From VRUE01 sp963702175 (GTDB taxonomy: Bacteria; Actinomycetota; Thermoleophilia; Solirubrobacterales; 70-9): 64,000 nucleotides of DNA. The position numbers and the translations under genes were made by a program. Location: assembly GCA_963702175.1 (NCBI GenBank), contig OY969721.1, positions 1,302,001 through 1,366,000 on the forward strand, in the 5' to 3' direction. Positions 31,552 through 39,285 of this stretch are shown here, in pieces. Each line of letters opens with the position of its first letter. The first letter of the stretch is position 1. A model generated the notes under the pieces. It did not search any database. It was not told the DNA's origin and saw nothing but the letters and a program-made list of their open reading frames with translations.

Positions 31552-32052
31552 TCAGGTCGAGCAGGTCGTCGCGTTGATCTCGACCAGGGCGTCGCGCAGG
31601 GTGGCGGCCTGGCGGGTGCTGAGGCTCTTGGTGAAGGCCGCGCGTAGCTCGCCCACGACGATCGGCTGCATCTCGGCGAACACCTCCCGGCCCGAAGGGG
31701 TCAGCGCCGCGTAGCTGACTCGCCGGTCCGTCTCGCAGTAGGCGCGCTCTAGCAACCCCGCCTTGACCAGCCTGTCCACCAGCTTGGTGAGGCCGCCGCG
31801 GCTGATCACCAGAGCGCTGGCGAGATCACCCATCTTCAGCTGTCGATCAGGAGAAGCGGCGACGACGTCGAGGACTTCGTACCAGGCGAGCGGCGGCAGG
31901 CCGGCGTCAGTCAGCGCTTCCTGCAGCCGGCCGGCAACTCCAGCATGGGCGCGACAGAGGGCCGTCCACGCCTCCCGGTGGGGATCGGGGGGCGAGTCTG
32001 CCTTCGATCCGTTGCGCCTTGCCCGAGCGGTGTTCTTGGCCGCACTTGCCAT
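31552..32052 (-). CDS. MarR-family transcriptional regulator
   Basis: This 166-residue protein has the MarR winged helix: PDRQLKMGDLASALVISRGG, LTKLVDRLVKAGLLERA, and the wing CETDRRVSYAALTPSGREVF. One cysteine (YCETD) lies at the wing base and another at the C-terminus (TTCST), so a thiol/redox signal is possible. It is divergent from a YceI/FMN-reductase operon, with a palindrome-flanked promoter between them (32085-32138). By analogy with such pairs it probably represses both directions until an oxidant or quinone-like signal appears. Confidence 0.85.
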   Translation of the reverse strand: MASAAKNTARARRNGSKADSPPDPHREAWTALCRAHAGVAGRLQEALTDAGLPPLAWYEVLDVVAASPDRQLKMGDLASALVISRGGLTKLVDRLVKAGLLERAYCETDRRVSYAALTPSGREVFAEMQPIVVGELRAAFTKSLSTRQAATLRDALVEINATTCST

Positions 32053-32084
32053 ACACCGATGATCGCAGATAAATGTTGTCTCAG

Positions 32085-32138
32085 CAATAGTTGACTACGA
32101 AAGCTTTTCTGCTAAAATGATTTCTAAGTCAACTATTG
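32085..32138 (+). promoter_or_regulatory. Promoter with flanking inverted operator (MarR-type)
   Basis: A -35 TTGACT (32091-32096) and a -10 TAAAAT (32113-32118), 16 bases apart, point to the yceI-like gene. Perfect inverted 11-mers CAATAGTTGAC (32085-32095) and GTCAACTATTG (32128-32138) flank it: the first overlaps the -35 and the second lies at the expected transcription start. TAGTTGAC/GTCAACTA is a typical MarR-family half-site pair, so binding would block the promoter. Confidence 0.8.
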
Positions 32139-32163
32139 ATCTTGCAACTACCTGGAGGCTGAG

Positions 32164-32715
32164 ATGACAACCCAGACAGTCGAGCAACAAGTACCGAGCG
32201 GGTCCTACTCGGTTGATCGGGTCCACTCGTCCGTGGGCTTCTCGGTCGTCCACAACGGGCTCTCGACCTTCCGCAGCGGCTTCGCGGAGTACGAGGCACG
32301 ATTGACGGGCGGCAATGCCCCGCGACTGGAGGGCTCGGTAGACGTAGCCAGCATCGAGATCGACGAGGAGCAGTTGAAGGGCCACCTACTCTCCCCCGAG
32401 TTCTTCGACGCCGAGCGCCACCCCCGCCTGCGCTTCGAGTCCAGTGAGCTGAGCGTCGGCGAGGACGGCTCCGTCAGCGTGCGGGGCGTGCTGGAGATCC
32501 GGGGCGAGAAACACGAGGTCGAGGCGGATGGGCGGTTCGGTGAGATCGGCGCCGACCTCGCCGGCAGCCCCCGCGTCGGGCTTTCGCTCGAGGCGACCGT
32601 CGACCGCCGCCGCTTCGGCCTCGACTGGAACGCGGAGCTGCCGAGCGGCGGCAAGGCACTTGACTACGAGGTCACGATCGCGGTCGAGCTGGAGCTCGTC
32701 GCCGAGGAGGAGTGA
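32164..32715 (+). CDS. YceI-family polyisoprenoid-binding-like protein
   Basis: This 183-residue protein has the YceI lipocalin-like pattern: GSYSVDRVHSSVGFSVVHNG, FRSGFAEYEARL, GSVDVASIEIDEEQLKGHLL, SPEFFDAERHPRLRFES, VRGVLEIRGEKHEVE and a C-terminal beta strand run. There is no signal peptide, unlike E. coli YceI. GGAGG lies 8 bases before ATG 32164. It overlaps the start of the FMN reductase gene, forming a two-gene operon under the MarR-type promoter. Its ligand (isoprenoid quinone or similar) is inferred from the family. Confidence 0.88.
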   Translation: MTTQTVEQQVPSGSYSVDRVHSSVGFSVVHNGLSTFRSGFAEYEARLTGGNAPRLEGSVDVASIEIDEEQLKGHLLSPEFFDAERHPRLRFESSELSVGEDGSVSVRGVLEIRGEKHEVEADGRFGEIGADLAGSPRVGLSLEATVDRRRFGLDWNAELPSGGKALDYEVTIAVELELVAEEE

Positions 32716-32717
32716 CG

Positions 32718-33284
32718 ATGAGAGTCCTCGGCATATCCGGAAGCCTGCGCCGGGACTCCTTCAACACCGCCCTGCTGCGGGTCGCCGCCGAGCGGCTACC
32801 CGCCGGGGCGGAGCTGACGATCTTCGAGCAACTGGCCGACCTCCCTCCCTACGACGAGGACGTCGACGCGGCAACGGAGCCGGTCGCGGTGCGCGAGCTG
32901 CGCGATGCGGTTCGCGAGGCCGACGCCGTCCTGGTGGCGACGCCGGAGTACAACAGCTCGATCCCGGGCCAGCTCAAGAACGCGCTCGACTGGGTCTCCC
33001 GGCCGGCGGGCAGGAGCGCCCTGCGCGGCAAGCCGGTGGCGGTGGTCGGCGCATCCACGGGCATGTTCGGAGCAGTCTGGGCCCAGGCGGAGCTGCGCAA
33101 GGTGCTGGGGGCAATGGGCGGTCGCGTGATCGATGCCGAGTTGCCTGTCGCCAAGGCGAGTGATCTGTTCGCCGACGGCCGCCTGCAGCTCCCGCCGGCG
33201 CAATCCGACCAACTCGAGGAGATCCTCGCCGAGCTGGTCGCGGCCGCGGAGGTCGAAGAGGAACGAATGCCCGTCGCAGCCTAG
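32718..33284 (+). CDS. NADPH-dependent FMN reductase family protein
   Basis: This protein of about 188 residues is flavodoxin-like: GISGSLRRDSFNTALLRVAA (phosphate loop), TPEYNSSIPGQLKNALDWVS (FMN-binding PEYN) and ASTGMFGAVWAQAELRKVL. I use ATG 32718, preceded by GGAGGAG; a GTG at 32712 overlaps the YceI stop. Relatives reduce quinones, chromate or azo compounds with NAD(P)H. With the MarR regulator next door this suggests a quinone- or electrophile-stress operon. Confidence 0.88.
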   Translation: MRVLGISGSLRRDSFNTALLRVAAERLPAGAELTIFEQLADLPPYDEDVDAATEPVAVRELRDAVREADAVLVATPEYNSSIPGQLKNALDWVSRPAGRSALRGKPVAVVGASTGMFGAVWAQAELRKVLGAMGGRVIDAELPVAKASDLFADGRLQLPPAQSDQLEEILAELVAAAEVEEERMPVAA

Positions 33285-33809
33285 TTACGCGACGTAGTTT
33301 GGCTCACGCGCGGTGAGCTGGACGATCGGGATCTGCCGGTTCACCTGTGCTGCTTCGCGGCGGTATTCCGCATAGGGCGCGAAGACGCGGTCGGCGAGCG
33401 TCCAGAGCCTCTCGCGCTCGGCTTCGCCTTCGACCACTGTCGCCCTCATCGGGGTACCGCCGAAGGCGATGTCGGGATCGGCCTGAAGGTTGTGGAACCA
33501 GGCTGGGTGTTTCGCCATGCCCAGTTTCGAGGCGACGATCGTGACCCGGTCACCGTCGTGGAAGTAGATGACCGTGTTGCGCCGCAGCGCGCCGCTCTTC
33601 GCCCCCCGGGTTTCGAGCAGGGCGGTGGGGATGAGAGAGAGGCCGGAGCCGAGCCGACCCCCAGTCGCCCGCATCAGCAGCGGATCAAGCTTCCAGAGGA
33701 CGTGGACTGACAGGAACCTGCCCAGGCGGGTGTTGGCAAGTGCGGCATAGGCGCGGCTGAACGAGCCGCGCGGGCGATCGGGGTCGACGTACTTGAGCGG
33801 TGCAGGCAT
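33285..33809 (-). CDS. Deazaflavin-dependent nitroreductase-like protein
   Basis: From ATG 33809 (AAGGAG upstream) the protein has 174 residues: ALLETRGAKSGALRRNTVIY, VTIVASKLGMAKHPAWFHNL, PDIAFGGTPMRATVVEGEAE. These match the split-barrel F420-binding nitroreductase family, with a ~60-residue N-terminal extension. It differs from the shorter member at 11634. It converges on the FMN reductase with abutting stops and lies 34 bases downstream of the hemolysin III gene. Substrate unknown. Confidence 0.82.
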   Translation of the reverse strand: MPAPLKYVDPDRPRGSFSRAYAALANTRLGRFLSVHVLWKLDPLLMRATGGRLGSGLSLIPTALLETRGAKSGALRRNTVIYFHDGDRVTIVASKLGMAKHPAWFHNLQADPDIAFGGTPMRATVVEGEAERERLWTLADRVFAPYAEYRREAAQVNRQIPIVQLTAREPNYVA

Positions 33810-33843
33810 CTTCGGGGTTCTCCTTCGAGCTCGCCGGCCCCTA

Positions 33844-34599
33844 TCAGGCGGCGGGCAGGGCGAAGAAGGCAACCGCGGCGAAGTGGGCGGCGGCGGCGGC
33901 GATCACGAGCAGGTGGAAGACCTCGTGGTAGCCAAAGACACGCGGGTTGGGGTTGGGTCGCTGGGTCGCGTAGACGACGGCGCCGATCGTGTAGAAGAGC
34001 CCGCCGGCGGCGACCAACAGCGTCCCGGCAGGGCCCATCTCGCTCCACAGTTCCGGGAAGGCGATCAGGGCCACCCAGCCGATCGAGATGTAGACCAGGG
34101 CCGCGACCCACTTCGGGTGTTCGATCCAGACCATCTCGACGATCGCGCCGGCGATCGCGCCGATCCAGACCACGGCGAGGATCGCGTCGGCGAGCGGACC
34201 ATCGAGGGCGAGCAGGGCAAACGGCGTGTAAGTACCGGCAATGAGGACGAAGATCATCGAGTGGTCGAGCCGGCGCATCCAACGGCGCACGTTGGGCCGC
34301 TTCCATTCCACGCGGTGGTAGAGGGCGCTGGTGCCGAGCAGGGCGGAGAGGCTGGCAGCGTAGATCGCAACGGCAAGGGTCGCCTGTGGCGTGTCGGCGG
34401 CGACGATCAGCGCCGCGCCGAGGCCCAGCGAGATGAAGAAGGCCCACTCGTGCGAGACCCCGCGCAGCTTCGGCTTGACCGCGGCGATCGCGTCGCCTGC
34501 AACTTCCCTTGCAGCCCCCGCCTTATCCGCCGCCGCGTCGCGGGCGCCTTCGAGCCGCTCGCCCACCCGCTCTGCGCCCCTGCGCAGGTCGTCAACCAT
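33844..34599 (-). CDS. Hemolysin III/PAQR family membrane protein
   Basis: This 251-residue protein has seven predicted membrane helices and the PAQR metal motif: SALYHRVEW, RRLDHSMIFVLIAGTYTPF and GYHEVFHLLVIAAA (His residues in helix 2 and 7 with the Asp). A 50-residue soluble, Ala/Arg-rich N-terminal helix (RGAERVGERLEGARDAAADK) is unusual for the family. PAQR enzymes are proposed hydrolases with a zinc site; bacterial HlyIII function is poorly known. It is divergent from nrdJ. Confidence 0.87.
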   Translation of the reverse strand: MVDDLRRGAERVGERLEGARDAAADKAGAAREVAGDAIAAVKPKLRGVSHEWAFFISLGLGAALIVAADTPQATLAVAIYAASLSALLGTSALYHRVEWKRPNVRRWMRRLDHSMIFVLIAGTYTPFALLALDGPLADAILAVVWIGAIAGAIVEMVWIEHPKWVAALVYISIGWVALIAFPELWSEMGPAGTLLVAAGGLFYTIGAVVYATQRPNPNPRVFGYHEVFHLLVIAAAAAHFAAVAFFALPAA

Positions 34600-34785
34600 G
34601 GCTTGAGCGTAGCGCGCTCACACGCTCGGTCGTGAGCTTTGCCGACTTTGCGGAGTTGCCACCATGGGTAGGAGAATCGAGCCCCAAGCAAGCTCCTTAT
34701 TTGCGCAATTGGTGCGCACTTCTGTCCGACTGAGCAGCAATCCTGGGCAGTCCACCCCAAAAGTCGCCGCGAGAGGAGAAGTTCG

Positions 34786-37623
34786 ATGTCCAAGACCGCC
34801 GCCAGCACCCCCCAGACCGGTCTGCAGGGCCTCTCGATAGAGCGGCGATTCTCCTCTGCCGGCACCCATCCCTTCGACGAGATCGAGTGGGAGACGCGCG
34901 ACGCGGTGATCGGCGATCCCGAGAACCCGGCCTTCGAGCAGCGCGGGGTCGAGTTCCCGAAGAGCTGGTCCCAGAACGCGACCAACATCGTTGCCCAGAA
35001 GTACTTCCGCGGGCAGCTCGGCACCGAGAAAAGGGAGTCCTCGGTCAAACAGATGATTGGCCGCGTCGCCGGCACGATCTCCGACTGGGGGCGCGAGGGC
35101 GGCTACTTCGCCTCCGATGAGGACGCCGATGCCTTCGAAGCGGAGCTGACCTCGATCCTGCTCAACCAGAAGGCGGCCTTCAACTCGCCGGTCTGGTTCA
35201 ACGTCGGCTTCGAGGAGCGCCCGCAGTGCTCGGCCTGTTTCATCCTCAGCGTCGAGGACACGATGGAGTCGATCCTCGACTGGAACACCAAGGAGGGCAA
35301 GATCTTCCGCGGCGGCTCGGGCTCGGGGATCAACCTCTCCAACATCCGTGGCTCGGTCGAGCCGCTCTCCAAGGGCGGGCTCGCTTCCGGGCCGGTCAGC
35401 TTCATGCGCGGCGCCGATGCCTGGGCGGGAACGATCAAGTCGGGCGGCAAGACGCGGCGGGCGGCGAAGATGGTCGTCCTCGACGTCGACCATCCCGATA
35501 TCGAGCACTTCATCTGGTGCAAGGCCGACGAGGAGAAGAAGGCGGCAGCTCTGCGCGACGCCGGCTTCGACATGTCAATCGATGGTGAGGGCTTCACCTC
35601 GATCCAGTACCAGAACGCCAACAACTCGGTGCGGGTCACCGACGACTTCATGGAGGCGGTCGAGGCCGGCGAGGACTGGAGCCTCACGGCACGCGCCACG
35701 GGCGACCCGACCAAGACACTGCCGGCGCGCGAGCTGATGAACCAGATCGCCGATGCCGCCTGGCGCTGCGCCGATCCGGGCGTCCAGTACGACACGATCA
35801 TCAACCGCTGGCACACCTGCCCAGAGTCGGGCCGGATCAACGCCTCCAACCCCTGCTCTGAGTACATGCACGTCGACGACTCGGCCTGCAACCTGGCCTC
35901 GCTCAACCTGATGAAGTTCCGCCGCGAGGACGGCTCCTTCGACGTCTCCGACTTCGAGCACGCGGTCGACATCGTCTTCCTCGCCCAGGAGATCGTCGTC
36001 GGCTACTCCAGCTACCCGACCCCCGATATCGCCGCCAACGCCAACGCCTTCCGCCAGCTCGGGCTCGGCTACGCCAACCTCGGCGCGCTGCTGATGTCCG
36101 ACGGGCTGCCCTACGACTCAGATGCGGGCCGCAACGTCGCCGCCGCGATCACGGCGCTGATGACCGGCCGCGCCTACCGCCAGTCGGCGCTGATTGCCGC
36201 CGGCGCGACCGGGCCCTATGACGAGTACGAGCGCAACCGCGAGCCCCACAACGGGGTGATGCGGATGCACCGCGACGCTTCCTACGACGTCGAGGAGACC
36301 GGGATCAAGGGCGAGCTACTGGAGGCGGCGCAGCGGTCCTGGGACGAGGCGGTCGAGCTGGGCGAGGAGCACGGCTACCGCAACGCACAGGCGACGGTGC
36401 TGGCGCCGACCGGGACGATCAGCTTCCTGATGGACTGCGACACGACCGGGATCGAGCCCGACTTCTCCCTGGTCAAGTTCAAGGAGCTGGTCGGCGGCGG
36501 CCAGATGACAATCGTCAATAAATCGGTGCCGCTGGCGCTGCGCACTCTCGGCTACACCGACGCCGAGGTCGACCAGATCAACGCCCACATCGCCGAGAAG
36601 AACACGATCGTCGGCGCGCCGGGGCTGAAGGACGAGCACCTGCCGATCTTCGACGTCGCGGTCGGCGAGCGGGCGATTACCCACACCGGCCACATCGACA
36701 TGATGGCCGCGACCCAGCCCTTCATCTCCGGGGCGATCTCGAAGACGGTCAACCTGCCGCAGACGGCGACGGTGGAGGACATCGCCGACGCCTACACGCG
36801 TGGCTGGAAGGGCGGGCTGAAGGCCCTGGCGATCTACCGCGACGGCTCGAAGACGGCGCAGGCGCTGCGTACCGACGCCCAAGAGGAGAAGGAGGCCGAG
36901 GCTGAGCAGCCGATGTCGGCGCCGGAGCGCAAAAGGATGCCGCGCGAGCGCGAATCGATCACCCACAAGTTCTCGATCGCCGGTCACGAGGGCTACATCA
37001 CCGCCGGCAAGTACGAGGACGGCTCGGTCGGCGAGATCTTCCTCACCGACATCGGCAAGGAGGGGTCGACCCTGCGAGGGATGCTCAACGCCTACGCGAC
37101 GGCGATCTCGATCGGACTTCAGTACGGCGTGCCGCTGGAGACCTTCGTGCGCAAGTTCAGCTACATGCGCTTCGATCCGGAGGGAATCACCGGCAACCCG
37201 GAGATCCCCTTCGCCAAATCGCTGCCCGACTACATCATGCGCTGGGTGGCAAGCCGCTTCGTCGAGGACCTCGATGAGCTGGAGGAACTCGGCATCCTCA
37301 CCCCTGAGGTGCGGGCGAAGCGCGAGGCGGAGACCAGCCAGCTCGGACTCGGGATCAGCACAGGCGCCGAGGCCGAGCCGACCAACGGCGGCAACGGCCA
37401 CTCCAAGCCCGGCAACGGCGGCAACGGGGCCGAAAAGGCCAAGGCGACGGGCGGCGAGGCAGTTCCCGCCGGCGCCGCCTTCACCGAAACACCCCCGGTC
37501 GTACCGGCCAAGATGTCCGGTCTCGACCTCGGGCCCGCCTGCGATCAGTGCGGCGGCATGATGCAGCGCACGGGCAGCTGCTACACGTGCAGCAGCTGCG
37601 GCAACAACACCGGCTGCGGCTAA
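34786..37623 (+). CDS. nrdJ: Adenosylcobalamin-dependent ribonucleotide reductase (class II)
   Basis: This 945-residue protein reduces ribonucleotides to deoxyribonucleotides. Visible motifs: NVGF/QCSACF-like (GFEERPQCSACFILS), GSGSGINLSNIRGS, NPCSEYMHVDDSACNLASLN (active-site Cys and Glu), LAPTGTISFLMDCDTTG and a C-terminal zinc/thiol tail CDQCGGMMQRTGSCYTCSSC. A Gly/Asn-rich linker (GGNGHSKPGNGGNGAEK) precedes that tail. GAGGAG lies before the ATG. No cobalamin riboswitch or NrdR box was seen upstream. The stop TAA is duplicated by an IS insertion directly after it. Confidence 0.95.
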   Translation: MSKTAASTPQTGLQGLSIERRFSSAGTHPFDEIEWETRDAVIGDPENPAFEQRGVEFPKSWSQNATNIVAQKYFRGQLGTEKRESSVKQMIGRVAGTISDWGREGGYFASDEDADAFEAELTSILLNQKAAFNSPVWFNVGFEERPQCSACFILSVEDTMESILDWNTKEGKIFRGGSGSGINLSNIRGSVEPLSKGGLASGPVSFMRGADAWAGTIKSGGKTRRAAKMVVLDVDHPDIEHFIWCKADEEKKAAALRDAGFDMSIDGEGFTSIQYQNANNSVRVTDDFMEAVEAGEDWSLTARATGDPTKTLPARELMNQIADAAWRCADPGVQYDTIINRWHTCPESGRINASNPCSEYMHVDDSACNLASLNLMKFRREDGSFDVSDFEHAVDIVFLAQEIVVGYSSYPTPDIAANANAFRQLGLGYANLGALLMSDGLPYDSDAGRNVAAAITALMTGRAYRQSALIAAGATGPYDEYERNREPHNGVMRMHRDASYDVEETGIKGELLEAAQRSWDEAVELGEEHGYRNAQATVLAPTGTISFLMDCDTTGIEPDFSLVKFKELVGGGQMTIVNKSVPLALRTLGYTDAEVDQINAHIAEKNTIVGAPGLKDEHLPIFDVAVGERAITHTGHIDMMAATQPFISGAISKTVNLPQTATVEDIADAYTRGWKGGLKALAIYRDGSKTAQALRTDAQEEKEAEAEQPMSAPERKRMPRERESITHKFSIAGHEGYITAGKYEDGSVGEIFLTDIGKEGSTLRGMLNAYATAISIGLQYGVPLETFVRKFSYMRFDPEGITGNPEIPFAKSLPDYIMRWVASRFVEDLDELEELGILTPEVRAKREAETSQLGLGISTGAEAEPTNGGNGHSKPGNGGNGAEKAKATGGEAVPAGAAFTETPPVVPAKMSGLDLGPACDQCGGMMQRTGSCYTCSSCGNNTGCG

Positions 37624-38558
37624 GGACCTAGCCCTATAGGAGGATTCTCATCCCTGCCGAGGAACCCTCAGTCGATCTGTTGATCGGACATAGGAGGGTG
37701 GAGATGGGCCTGGTCGACCGCGACGATGGCTGGCGAATGCCAGATTGGCTGTGGGAGAAGATCGAGCTCCTGCTGCCGCCCCCGCCTGAGCATCCGCTGG
37801 GAACGCACCGCAAAGGCCTGCCAAAGCGCCAGGTGATGGACGCGATCCTGCTCGTCCTGCGCACCGGCATGCAGTGGAACGCGCTCGACGTGACCGGGGT
37901 GTGTAACTCCTCCACCGCCCACCGGCGCTTTCAGGAGTGGGAGCAGGCTGGGGTCTTCCATGAGATCTGGCGCCGGGGCCTGCTCGACTACGACGAGGAG
38001 GTCGGCATCGACTGGTCCTGGCTGGCAGTCGACGGAGCGATGACAAAGGCGCCGCTCGGTGGGCCAAAGACAGGTCCCAATCCAACTGATAGAGCCAAGG
38101 GGGGGCGAAGCGCTCGCTCCTCACAGACGCTGCGGGAATCCCGATCGGGCTCGATCACGATGGAGCGAACCGCAACGACCACAAGCTGCTGAAGGGAACA
38201 CTCGATTCGGTCCCGATCGAGCGCCCCTGCCCGAGCGAGTCCGCTCCCCAGGGCCTCTGCCTCGACAAGGCCTACGACTTCCCCGCCATCCGCGACCTGA
38301 TCGAGGACCACGAATTCACACCACACATCCGCGCTCGCGGCGAGGAGATCGACCTCAAGCAGCACGATCCCGACTGGCGAGCGCGCCGCTGGGTCGTCGA
38401 GGCATGCCACTCATGGCTCAACCGCAACCGGGCGATCCTGGTCCGCTGGTCGAAGAAGGAGGAGAATCACCTGGCCTTCTTACAGCTCGCCAGCGGCTTG
38501 ATCGCCTTCAAGCGGGCGCATGCGGCACGGGTGGCCGCGGCCCTATAGGGCTAGGTCC
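37624..38558 (+). mobile_element. IS5-family insertion sequence with TAA target duplication
   Basis: The 935 bp element has terminal inverted repeats of 17 identical bases (GGACCTAGCCCTATAGG at both ends) and a 3 bp direct repeat TAA (37621-37623 and 38559-38561). The left TAA is the stop codon of nrdJ, so the gene is kept intact. The two-frame DDE transposase inside and the 3 bp TNA-type duplication fit IS5-family groups (IS427/IS1031-like). The group name is inference. Confidence 0.93.
37704..38548 (+). CDS. IS5-family transposase, two frames joined by -1 frameshift
   Basis: The first frame (from ATG 37704 after AGGAGGGTGGAG) holds the N-terminal part with LWEKIELLLPPPP and IDWSWLAVDGAMTKA (first Asp). 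A seven-G run at 38099-38105 (AAG GGG GGG C) allows -1 slippage; the new frame continues AKRSLLTDAAGIPIG, then GLCLDKAYD (second Asp), RRWVVEACHSWLNRNRAILV (Glu), to a stop at 38548. The full DDE triad is therefore present only in the fused product. Without slippage the first frame ends at 38192. The element looks intact. Confidence 0.88.
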
Positions 38559-38586
38559 TAAGTCAAAGGGATAGCGTCGCCGTCGC

Positions 38587-39079
38587 CTACTCTTCGCTGC
38601 GCGCCTCTCGCAGGCGCTGCAGATCGAGCAGGTCCTCTGGTCGTCCCGCATTCTGCTTGAGCTCAACGAGACCCTCGTAGCTCACGACCTTGACGACAAG
38701 CTCACCTACTTCAGCCTCGACTGCGGTGGGCGAGAGCTTCTCCCACAGAGCGTCGTCACCGATCCACTGCATGATGTCGAAGCGTCCGAGCCGAGTACGC
38801 AACACCCAATTACCACCCAGCGCGAGCGCTTCGGGGTCCAGTGGGTCTGGAAGCTCCCCGTCCTCGAACTCCTCCGCTCCTTTCGATTTGAGCGTCCAGT
38901 GCTCTCAACACCCGGGCGAGCTTCGTGAGATTCTGGGCATCGGGCGCCGGCACCACGTCCACATCCTTCGTCGCTCGAACGTAGCCATGAAAGCCAATCG
39001 CTACTCCGCCGATGATCAGGAACTCGACATCCTCGCGGACCAGTGCTTCGAGGATCGCGCGAATATCGAGTTCAGGCAC
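38587..39079 (-). pseudogene. Nucleotidyltransferase-like (AbiEii/MNT-type) gene, frameshifted
   Basis: The 5' part (GTG 39079) reads VPELDIRAILEALVREDVEFL, then IIGGVAIGFHGYVRATKDVD: the GG-(V/A)-A---H and T-D-D-like start of AbiEii/MNT-type nucleotidyltransferases. The frame is then lost at about 38885-38895. The 3' part in another frame (KGAEEFEDGELPDPLDPE, then FDIMQWI, VSYEGLVELKQNAGRPEDLL) is the usual continuation of this family. One base is missing or added; mutation or assembly error are both possible. The upstream small gene overlaps by 8 bases, a toxin-antitoxin-like layout. Confidence 0.65.
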
Positions 39080-39251
39080 TGCGCTGACGACGTCCGCCCT
39101 CAGCTAGCTGGGACATAAACCGCGATAGCTCGAAGACCTGTTCCATTCGTTGAGACGGTGTGAGCTCCGTGTAATCGCGACGCCGGTCGAGCCGCTCCGC
39201 AATTCCCTCGGCCGTCCAGTTCCCAGTTCGCTTTCTGGGCTTCATGCTCAT
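39072..39251 (-). CDS. Small protein paired with the nucleotidyltransferase
   Basis: From ATG 39251 this gives 59 residues (MSMKPRKRTGNWTAEGIAER, then LDRRRDYTELTPSQRMEQVF). It is basic and helical, with no domain I recognise. It overlaps the start of the broken nucleotidyltransferase by 8 bases, so the two were co-translated. In such pairs the small upstream gene is often an antitoxin or scaffold; this is inference. A longer frame upstream runs into the P450 3' end and is less likely. Confidence 0.5.
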   Translation of the reverse strand: MSMKPRKRTGNWTAEGIAERLDRRRDYTELTPSQRMEQVFELSRFMSQLAEGGRRQRSA

Positions 39252-39285
39252 TACGGTACAGCGACGCTCGGAAAGGAGCCGGCCA

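Noticed and set aside
34600..34785. Cobalamin riboswitch or NrdR boxes upstream of nrdJ
   Set aside because: The conserved B12-box and NrdR palindromes are not visible in the 186-base gap.
36316..37401. A 361-residue minus-strand frame opposite nrdJ
   Set aside because: Antisense shadow with biased composition and no motifs.
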